Shown here piece after piece: positions 1-5,342 of a DNA stretch of 5,563 bases. Origin of the DNA: Verrucomicrobiota bacterium (lineage in GTDB: Bacteria > Verrucomicrobiota > Verrucomicrobiia > Chthoniobacterales > UBA10450); contig QHNU01000165.1 in assembly GCA_003218525.1 (NCBI GenBank), positions 597-6,159 of the forward strand, written 5' to 3'. Position numbers and translations under genes: made by a program. Position 1 is the first letter of the stretch, and every line of letters starts with the position of its first letter. The notes beneath the pieces are model-generated. The model searched no databases, was not told the origin of the DNA, and saw only the letters and a list, made by a program, of their open reading frames with translations.

Positions 1-162
1 TTGCTGGAGCATCAGTTCGGAAACTAGAACCGCGTAGGGGTCGCGAGTACGACGCCACGGAAGATCGCGGCCATGCTTCTCGAACCAACGGCTGAGCGCG
101 CGTCGAAAGTTGCCCGCGCCTATCGACAGAGCAGGCGAAGATTGTTTCCCAGCACGCCTCAT
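1..162 (-). CDS. mutY: MutY adenine DNA glycosylase, 5' part only
   Basis: The reverse strand from the ATG at 162-160 is open to the window edge and gives 54 residues of the N-terminus of MutY. MutY removes adenine mispaired with 8-oxoguanine or G, starting base excision repair. Seen: W26, then HGRDLPWRR (30-38), DPYAVLVSELMLQQ (41-54). This matches the start of the HhH-GPD glycosylase fold, and E49 aligns with the catalytic Glu37 of E. coli MutY in the SEVMLQQ motif. The start is fixed by in-frame stops (TAA, TAG) directly upstream of the ATG; residues 1-18 are a short, non-conserved lead. The helix-hairpin-helix, catalytic Asp, iron-sulphur cluster and NUDIX-like domain would lie outside the window. 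The gene faces away from rnhC, with 15 bp between the two start codons. A MutY/endonuclease III paralogue is the only real alternative, but LPWR and SELMLQQ favour MutY. Confidence 0.9.
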   Translation of the reverse strand, partial: MRRAGKQSSPALSIGAGNFRRALSRWFEKHGRDLPWRRTRDPYAVLVSELMLQQ

Positions 163-169
163 CTATTAA
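142..169 (+). promoter_or_regulatory. Possible promoter for rnhC
   Basis: TTGTTT (142-147) and TATTAA (164-169) are separated by 16 bp and resemble weak -35 and -10 boxes (3/6 and 4/6 matches). A transcript from here would begin at about 175-178, at or next to the GTG start of rnhC, so the message would have almost no leader. That would fit the lack of a clear Shine-Dalgarno sequence before GTG 178. The boxes lie over the beginning of mutY. This is a pattern match only and could be chance in the only AT-rich patch nearby. Confidence 0.22.
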
Positions 170-177
170 ATACGAGC

Positions 178-1125
178 GTGAACACTTTTACCGCACTCCT
201 CAATGCCGAACAGTCGGAGAGACTGCGCGGACTGCTGCGGGAGCGCGGGTTCACGTTCGCGGAGAAGCCCTACACGCTTTTCTTTGCCCAGAAAGAAAAA
301 CTGAGCGTCGCCGTTTACGAGAAAGGACCAAAAGTATTGGTGCAAGGGCGAGGCGCGGAAGATTTTGTAAAGTTTGAACTAGAACCGACCATTTTCGGCG
401 AAGCACGGCTGGGCTACGAAGAAGTGCATTCGCCGGAGATGTTCGAGCCCCATTTCGGCGTGGACGAGAGCGGAAAGGGAGATTTTTTTGGGCCGCTTGT
501 GATCGCGGGGATTTATGTCGAGCGCCTTAGTGCACGCAAGTTACTCGATGCCGGTGTCCAAGACAGCAAGCGGATCGGCTCGGATGCGCGGATTCGTGCG
601 CTTGCGAAAGAAATTCGGCAGATCGCCCGCGATGGCGTCGATGTGGTCGCCATCGGTCCGCGCCGTTACAACGAACTTTATAAGAAATTCGGCAATCTCA
701 ATACCTTACTGGGCTGGGGTCACGCTAGAGTTATTGAGAATTTGCTCGTGCGTAGACCGGATTGTCCGCGCTCACTCTCGGACAAATTTGCCGACGCCAG
801 AGTGATTGAAAACGCCCTGATGAGTCACGGGAAACGCATCAAAATTGACCAGCGCACGCGGGCCGAGACCGACATCGCAGTGGCGGCGGCTTCCATCGTT
901 GCGCGGGAAGTATTTATCAATTGGCTGGATCGCAAGAGCAAAGAGTTGGGCGTGCGTCTTGGCCGGGGGGTTTCAGAAGCGATCAAAACCACGGCAGCAA
1001 CGATCGTGGATAAACATGGTTCGGCAATACTTTCGGAAATCGCAAAAACGCATTTCCGAACCGCGCACGAAACGGCGCCAGGCGCGTTTCCTGCACCGCC
1101 GCCGAAGCGCGCCTGGCGGCCTTAA
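178..1125 (+). CDS. rnhC: Ribonuclease HIII
   Basis: RNase HIII cuts the RNA strand of RNA/DNA hybrids (R-loops, primers, misincorporated ribonucleotides) using divalent metal in the cytoplasm. Numbering from GTG 178: residues 1-75 match the TBP-like substrate-binding domain typical of HIII (PYTLFF at 31-36, VLVQGRG at 53-59). The catalytic domain opens with GVDESGKGDFFGP (94-106), whose D96/E97 are the first two acidic catalytic residues. Further motifs are DSKR, SDKFAD, RAETDIAVAAASIVARE, and AKTHFRT near the end. The ATG at 73 is in frame but would overlap mutY by 90 bp and add 35 unconserved residues. GTG 178 gives 315 residues and D96/E97, close to Bacillus enzymes (about 310 residues, Asp97/Glu98). 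No clear Shine-Dalgarno precedes it. About 17 residues after HFRTAHE, rich in Ala and Pro, are encoded by a strong palindrome and look like an added tail. The family call is secure; the start is well argued but unproven. Confidence 0.93.
   Translation: MNTFTALLNAEQSERLRGLLRERGFTFAEKPYTLFFAQKEKLSVAVYEKGPKVLVQGRGAEDFVKFELEPTIFGEARLGYEEVHSPEMFEPHFGVDESGKGDFFGPLVIAGIYVERLSARKLLDAGVQDSKRIGSDARIRALAKEIRQIARDGVDVVAIGPRRYNELYKKFGNLNTLLGWGHARVIENLLVRRPDCPRSLSDKFADARVIENALMSHGKRIKIDQRTRAETDIAVAAASIVAREVFINWLDRKSKELGVRLGRGVSEAIKTTAATIVDKHGSAILSEIAKTHFRTAHETAPGAFPAPPPKRAWRP
1076..1118 (+). repeat. 15-pair-stem palindrome at the 3' end of rnhC
   Basis: Arms 1076-1090 and 1104-1118 pair over 15 consecutive positions (11 perfect Watson-Crick pairs from the base, one G-T wobble, then three more pairs) around a 13-nt loop (1091-1103). 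It ends 4 bp before the rnhC stop codon, so it is inside the coding sequence. A competing smaller hairpin is possible: GAAACG (1069-1074) with CGTTTC (1085-1090). There is no run of T directly after the stem; the nearest T-rich bases are at 1133-1141, so it is not a textbook intrinsic terminator. It may be a REP-like element, an RNA 3'-end stabiliser, or an attenuator before the next gene. The structure is seen; the role is not known. Confidence 0.65.
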
Positions 1126-1142
1126 TAGGCGATTTTCTGTTA

Positions 1143-1169
1143 CTTGCCGGGGCAAGAATCCTGCTCTTT
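1143..1169 (+). terminator. Weak hairpin between rnhC and the PATAN gene
   Basis: CTTGC (1143-1147) pairs with GCAAG (1152-1156) around a CGGG tetraloop, 17 bp after the rnhC stop. A T-richer stretch (CTCTTTT) follows only after about 7 nt. The stem is short and the T run is displaced, so it is at best a poor terminator, perhaps acting with the larger palindrome at 1076-1118. It covers the TTG at 1144, one possible early start for the next gene, which is one reason to prefer the later GTG at 1192. Confidence 0.2.
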
Positions 1170-1191
1170 TGCTGCCGGGGTTGTTTACACA

Positions 1192-1932
1192 GTGGAAAAT
1201 CGTCTCTTGATTCTGAATCACGATCCCGTGTTCGAGGACCGGCTGTTGTCGTTTTTCGATGCGGAAGAGGGTTTAGAAATTCGGGTGGTGCGCAGCGTTT
1301 CCGAGGCGGTGCTGGTCTTGATCGCGGAGAATTTCGACGGCTTCATTGTTGAAGGCCCGCCGGCGGCGGCGATTGAAGCCGCAACCATGGGACGGCAACA
1401 CTTTCCCTCGCTCAAGATTTTGTGTGTGCCGTGGCAGCAGCCACGGGGAGACTTGTTCGAGGACGCCGATCGGCAGCAGATCCTCGTAGCCGATGGGACC
1501 GGGTCGGCCAAGCGATTGCGTCGCGAGGTAATGCAATTTGTCCGGTCTTTGGAAAACCGTCGCAGCGTGCCGGAGGAAGGAATCGATCCATGCCATTCAC
1601 TTATCGGCAATCTGAATCAATTTTCCGCCGCCGAGATTTTGCAAATGGCTTGCCTCAGCCAGCACTCCGGACGGTTCACCTTCAAGTCAAGCCGCGGCAA
1701 AAGTGAGATTTACCTTCATCACGGCTCGGTTCGACACGCCGTCTATGGGAGCCTGGAAGGGGAAGCCGCCGTCGCAGAAATCTTCCGATGGCGCCAAGGC
1801 CGCTTCTATTTTGAGGAGGGTTTGATCAGTCAGGCCCATACGGTCGATCGCCCTTGGGCCCACCTATTAATCGATAATCTACAAAAACTCGACGAAACCC
1901 TCGACGTCGCCGCGGTCAGCCCTCATCAATGA
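1192..1932 (+). CDS. Degenerate receiver + PATAN (DUF4388) protein
   Basis: This is a predicted cytoplasmic regulatory protein of 246 residues from GTG 1192. Residues 3-120 look like a response-regulator receiver fold: RLLILNHDP (4-12) is strand 1 with D11 in the acidic pocket, and FDGFIVEG (48-55) is strand 3. The phospho-acceptor Asp expected at position 54 is Glu, and no Lys of the usual LTKP type is visible. Residues 136-235 match the PATAN/DUF4388 pattern: SLIGNLNQFSAAEILQMA, HSGRFTF, EIYLHHGSVRHAVYG, GEAAVAEIFRW, GRFYFEEG, then LLIDNLQKLDE. PATAN domains occur in two-component proteins such as PatA-type regulators and are thought to mediate protein contacts. The frame is open from a TTG at 1144, but that start lies in a hairpin and adds 16 unconserved residues; GTG 1192 begins directly at the receiver-like strand. 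The next gene overlaps its stop by 4 bp, so the two are probably co-translated. The direct partner is unknown. Confidence 0.82.
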   Translation: MENRLLILNHDPVFEDRLLSFFDAEEGLEIRVVRSVSEAVLVLIAENFDGFIVEGPPAAAIEAATMGRQHFPSLKILCVPWQQPRGDLFEDADRQQILVADGTGSAKRLRREVMQFVRSLENRRSVPEEGIDPCHSLIGNLNQFSAAEILQMACLSQHSGRFTFKSSRGKSEIYLHHGSVRHAVYGSLEGEAAVAEIFRWRQGRFYFEEGLISQAHTVDRPWAHLLIDNLQKLDETLDVAAVSPHQ

Positions 1933-2360
1933 GAGACAAGCGGCTTGAAAATAAGCTCCGCCTAATCTCGCTCCAGCTCGATAGCTGGAAAAAGCTGCAT
2001 GACCTGATCACTTACGGTCTGGACAAGACGAAGCCAATTATTTCGGTCGACCAAGAGCGACAGTTTACCGAAGTGCGTGGACATTTACTGCAGGAAATCG
2101 AGCACGTGTTCCGCGAACTCGATTTGCTGCGCGACCTCGGGGGCCGCGCCATGAATGTGCTTAATCGCGGGTCGTCGATGCGGGCGGTGCGTGAACTTTC
2201 CAACGATGAGGCGCGGCGAATCGAAGCGGAATGGAACGCCGTCTTTACCAAGCTGGGAGTCGTTCAAGGGCAACTAAAGTCGGACCGAAGGATTTTGGCT
2301 GGCCAGAACATTCTCGAATATTACTTACGGATAATCCTCCGTCGGCCGGTGGGGACGTAA
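1929..2360 (+). CDS. Unrecognised helical protein coupled to the PATAN gene
   Basis: I do not recognise a family for this 143-residue protein. Its ATG overlaps the TGA of the PATAN gene (ATGA at 1929-1932), a classic arrangement for translational coupling, and this supports it being real and working with that protein. The sequence is charged and mostly helix-like, with no signal peptide, membrane segment, Cys/His cluster or visible enzyme motif. Residues 1-30 and 41-75 have heptad-like hydrophobic spacing (for example HLLQEIEHVFRELDLLRDL at 52-70), suggesting a coiled-coil or helical bundle. A Gly-containing turn (NRGSS, 79-83) is followed by a second helical half ending LEYYLRIILRRP (129-140). 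Inference: a small partner or adaptor of the PATAN protein. No separate Shine-Dalgarno sequence is evident, in keeping with coupling. Confidence 0.75.
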   Translation: MRDKRLENKLRLISLQLDSWKKLHDLITYGLDKTKPIISVDQERQFTEVRGHLLQEIEHVFRELDLLRDLGGRAMNVLNRGSSMRAVRELSNDEARRIEAEWNAVFTKLGVVQGQLKSDRRILAGQNILEYYLRIILRRPVGT

Positions 2361-2482
2361 GGTTTTCCCGCGGAATATTCTACGCCTCTGGCGGAATTTG
2401 CGGGCAGGACGTAAAAAAAAGTTCGCGGTCACGATTTTTCCCACGCAAACTGCGCCGTGGACGCGATTTTGATTGTGGTGGT
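2361..2482 (+). promoter_or_regulatory. Upstream region of the HU-family gene
   Basis: This 122-bp gap is the longest between rightward genes and presumably carries the HU promoter, though I could not pick a convincing -35/-10 pair. Seen: GCGGAAT occurs twice (2370-2376 and 2391-2397), exactly 21 bp apart, or two helical turns. GGACGTAA occurs at 2353-2360, across the end of the previous gene, and again at 2407-2414. An A8 tract (2413-2420) is followed by a T5 tract (2435-2439) and a T4 run (2467-2470), which could give curved DNA. Just before the start, GTGGTGGT (2475-2482) is the only purine-rich, SD-like sequence. The extent of the regulatory region is inferred. Confidence 0.35.
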
Positions 2483-2839
2483 ATGGCGAAGTTAACCAAG
2501 CGCGACATTGTGGTGGCAATTAGCAACCAGACCGGCATGGTACAACACCAAGTCTTCGATGTTGTTCAGCGCACGCTGGACCATATCACCGATAGTCTCG
2601 CTAATAACGTGGCGGTGGAACTGCGGAACTTCGGCGTTTTTCAACCGCGACTCACCAAACCACGTGTGGGGCGAAACCCAAATGAGCCGGGAAGCAGTTT
2701 CGTTATTCCTTCGCGGGCCACGGTGAAATTTAAGCCCGGGAAAATCATGCGGCAGCGCGTGGAAAAACTCTCCCGCGAGTTGAAAGATGCTTCCGAGCGC
2801 AAAGCTGCAGCGTCGACATCGCCGCCAGCAGGCGAATAG
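2483..2839 (+). CDS. HU/IHF-family DNA-bending protein
   Basis: This 118-residue nucleoid protein binds and bends DNA as a dimer, shaping the chromosome and assisting replication, recombination and promoter architecture. From ATG 2483: helices at 5-40 (LTKRDIVVAISNQTG, then VFDVVQRTLDHITDSLA), the signature VELRNFGVF (45-53), the beta arm with GRNP (63-66) whose Pro66 matches the intercalating proline, IPSRATVKFKPGK (75-87), and a final helix (88-100). HU proteins are usually about 90-100 residues; here residues 101-118 form an extra charged, then Ala/Ser/Pro-rich tail. The frame is open much further upstream (from 2231), but that part overlaps the previous gene and is not HU-like. The sequence alone does not say whether it is HU or IHF, so no symbol is given. 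Its stop is 10 bp from the stop of the convergent kinase gene. Confidence 0.93.
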   Translation: MAKLTKRDIVVAISNQTGMVQHQVFDVVQRTLDHITDSLANNVAVELRNFGVFQPRLTKPRVGRNPNEPGSSFVIPSRATVKFKPGKIMRQRVEKLSRELKDASERKAAASTSPPAGE

Positions 2840-2849
2840 GCTTCCGTCG

Positions 2850-5342
2850 TTAATCGCTGGTAGTTGCGCGACTGAGTAACTGCTGAATCACTTCCTCTAG
2901 TCGATCGAAGTTGATTGGCTTAGTGAGGTGCTCGGCGAACCCGGCGTCCCGGGCACGGTTGACGTCGTTCTCCATTCCGAATCCGCTCAGGGCAATTCCA
3001 GGCAGACCTTGACTGCGCAATTCCTGCATCAGTTCGTAGCCGCTGCGATCGGGCAGGCCGATGTCGCTGATGAGCAAATCAAAATCTTGGCTACGCGCTT
3101 TCTCCGCCGCCTGTTCAGCGCTGTGAGCGACGGCCACATGGTAGCCGCGTCGCTCCAGGATCATTTTCATTCCGGTGCAAGTGTCCTGATGATCGTCAAC
3201 CACCAGAAGACGCGGCGTGTGCGGTACGCGCTGCGCGGCCACCGGTCTACGACCGTTCGGGGGCCGTTCGTGATCATGTTCGGCTGGTTTGGCAATGGTC
3301 GCAAGCCGAACCGTGAACGTCGCGCCTTTATCCCGGCCTGCGCTCGAAGCAACGATTGTTCCTCCATGCGCCAGCACCATTGCTTTGGAAATGGCGAGGC
3401 CAAGTCCCAACCCGCCGAATCTGCGAGTAATTGAGCTCTGTCCTTGTTCGAAGGCGTTGAAGATTTTGCCAACCTTGTCGGGCTCAATTCCAATCCCGCT
3501 GTCGCTGATGCGAATCTCGATCTGCCCAGGCTGCGGATTTCCTGTTGCGACAGAAATTTGGCCATTTGCCGGCGTAAACTTCACGCCGTTTTTGATTAGA
3601 TTCCAAAAAATTTGCTGCAAACGCGCCGAGTCGCCCTGCGCAAAATCTTCCTGCGCCGCCAAGTTTAGATCGACGCGCAGCGACTTTTGCGAAATCCCAT
3701 CCCGGCAAATTTCGAGTGCGCGCTGCAATACATCGTGAATGCTGATTGGCTCGAGGCTAAGCTTGAGTTTTCCTTTGGCAATGCGTGTAACGTCGAGCAA
3801 ATCGTCAATCAATCTCGCTTCCAATTCCACGTTGCGTCGGATCACGTCTAGCGCCCGCCGGACCTCCGGCGACTCCGCCACTTGGGCTTCCAGTTCCGCC
3901 ACCATCGCGATCACCGGCGACAGGGGATTGCGCAGCTCATGGGAGAGCAATGCGAGAAATTGATCTTTTGCCGCATTCGCCCCCAATAACTCATTACGTA
4001 AGGTCATGTCGCGGGTCTTCTCCTCTATCAGGTAGAGAGCGCCCTGAATGTTTTGTTGCGAATTGAGCAAGCGCAGCAGATTCACGTTCAAGAAGCGGGT
4101 CGCGCCGCTGCGATCTTGAAACGGCTGTTCGATAAGCTGGAACGGTTGGCCCGTGGCGAGCACCTTTTCAACGGCTTCAGGTGGAGCAATCTTAATCTGA
4201 TCATAGGTGGCAACGCCGATGTCAGTGCCGCTTGGCAGTCCTCCGATTTGGCCAGCCATTTGCGAGAAGGCGTCGTTGACGTGCAGAAACCGCCGAGTCT
4301 CTGGGTCGACAAGGGCGATACCGATCGGCATGTTAGCCAGGATCTTCTCGTTGAAGGTGACTTCCTGTTCGATTCGCCGGGCCGCTTCCGATTGCCGCCG
4401 ATAGAACCGGCCTGCTAACCAAGCTGCGATTGCAGTTCCAGCGATCAGCCAGCCTGCCGGCACAGTGATCTTGCGCAGAAGATCATGCACCGGCTCGTAA
4501 GCGATCGGCTCCGGCTGAGATACTATGGCCAGCCAGTTGGCTGTTTCGAGCGGATCGAATGAGTAAATAGTGCCGTTACGGGTGACGTGCCCATTCTGTT
4601 CTTTCCGAATTTCGGAAATCAACCTGGTCTGACTGCCAGTACTAGGCTCGGTGTTCGGTTTGAAATCGGGAGTGAAAAGCGGGAAACCGCGCTGGTCAAT
4701 GATCTGACAGATGGCACGATCAGCGAAAGTAATCGCGGAGAGCCGGCGTCCCATCCGCTCCACCAGAATCGAAGCGCCAATATAGCCCAGCGTCTTACCA
4801 TCCCGCGTCCGGACGGCACCGACAACGTCCGTGACCATGCGACCGTCGACTGGTCGCTGGTAGACGGGCGAAACAAATGCGGCTGTTGTTGCATCGGTCC
4901 CAGCTTTCCAGATGTCGGGGTGGAAATGTTGTCCGACCAGGTTCGGCGCCGCGGGGAGCGTGCCGAGAAGTCTGCCGTCGGCGGCCGCCATGAACATTCC
5001 ATCGATGCGGGGGTAAGAGAAGAGTTTCTGTGCAATCCATTGCTGTGCCGCCACATCGGGATTCGCTCCGGTGAAGATCCGCTCCATATCGGGCAGCGTC
5101 TGGTAATAGCCAATGACGCTGGCCGTCCGGGCAAGGTCATCATCCACTAAGTGGCCGATTAGCTGTACAAACGTTTGGCGGTCCCGTAGAATCTTCGACT
5201 CGAGGGTTTTTTGCAGCGTGGTGTAGGAGATGAGCAGCATCAAAATCGATGGCACCCAACCGGCGAGCAGGACCGTGATAACGATGTCAAAGCGCTCCAG
5301 CCCCCTGCGCCTTTTGCTACTATCAACTGCTCGACTTGGCAT
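2850..5342 (-). CDS. Membrane hybrid sensor histidine kinase
   Basis: This 830-residue inner-membrane sensor would autophosphorylate on His and pass phosphate to its own receiver. Domains: basic N-terminus with TM1 about 19-42; periplasmic Cache-like sensor about 45-288 (FSYPRIDGMFMAAADGRLLG, GYIGASILVERM, a WLAIVSQPEP end); TM2 about 292-311; PAS about 330-445 (ILANMPIGIALVD, HVNDAF); HisKA with FLALLSHELRNPLSP (phospho-acceptor H468); HATPase with N-box NLIKNGVKFTP (N581/N585), G1 DSGIGI (614-619), F-box, and G2 GGLGLGL (643-649); a basic Pro-rich linker 684-709; and a receiver 710-826 with acidic D716/D717, phospho-acceptor D760, S786 and K808 (LTKP). All catalytic residues are present, so it should be active. 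The ATG has GGGAA 6 nt upstream. It has no response-regulator gene beside it, so it is an orphan whose output is unknown; phosphorelay to an Hpt protein elsewhere is plausible. The ligand cannot be told from sequence. Confidence 0.95.
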   Translation of the reverse strand: MPSRAVDSSKRRRGLERFDIVITVLLAGWVPSILMLLISYTTLQKTLESKILRDRQTFVQLIGHLVDDDLARTASVIGYYQTLPDMERIFTGANPDVAAQQWIAQKLFSYPRIDGMFMAAADGRLLGTLPAAPNLVGQHFHPDIWKAGTDATTAAFVSPVYQRPVDGRMVTDVVGAVRTRDGKTLGYIGASILVERMGRRLSAITFADRAICQIIDQRGFPLFTPDFKPNTEPSTGSQTRLISEIRKEQNGHVTRNGTIYSFDPLETANWLAIVSQPEPIAYEPVHDLLRKITVPAGWLIAGTAIAAWLAGRFYRRQSEAARRIEQEVTFNEKILANMPIGIALVDPETRRFLHVNDAFSQMAGQIGGLPSGTDIGVATYDQIKIAPPEAVEKVLATGQPFQLIEQPFQDRSGATRFLNVNLLRLLNSQQNIQGALYLIEEKTRDMTLRNELLGANAAKDQFLALLSHELRNPLSPVIAMVAELEAQVAESPEVRRALDVIRRNVELEARLIDDLLDVTRIAKGKLKLSLEPISIHDVLQRALEICRDGISQKSLRVDLNLAAQEDFAQGDSARLQQIFWNLIKNGVKFTPANGQISVATGNPQPGQIEIRISDSGIGIEPDKVGKIFNAFEQGQSSITRRFGGLGLGLAISKAMVLAHGGTIVASSAGRDKGATFTVRLATIAKPAEHDHERPPNGRRPVAAQRVPHTPRLLVVDDHQDTCTGMKMILERRGYHVAVAHSAEQAAEKARSQDFDLLISDIGLPDRSGYELMQELRSQGLPGIALSGFGMENDVNRARDAGFAEHLTKPINFDRLEEVIQQLLSRATTSD

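Noticed and set aside
163..172. Symmetrical -10 element serving both mutY and rnhC
   Set aside because: On the mutY strand the transcript would start inside or after the ATG and there is no suitable -35, so a true bidirectional promoter is not supported.
73..177. N-terminal extension of rnhC from ATG 73
   Set aside because: It overlaps the start of mutY on the other strand, adds 35 unconserved residues, and moves the catalytic pair away from the family position.
1144..1191. TTG start at 1144 for the PATAN gene
   Set aside because: The added 16 residues are not receiver-like and the TTG lies within a small hairpin; GTG 1192 starts directly at the first receiver strand.
2231..2482. Long N-terminal extension of the HU protein
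   Set aside because: It overlaps the upstream gene in another frame, is not HU-like, and the conserved protein begins at ATG 2483.
4587..5150. 187-codon plus-strand open frame opposite the kinase sensor region, plus several others across 2928-4418
   Set aside because: They lie wholly within a well-supported kinase gene on the other strand, have no recognisable motifs, and are typical antisense shadows of GC-rich coding DNA.
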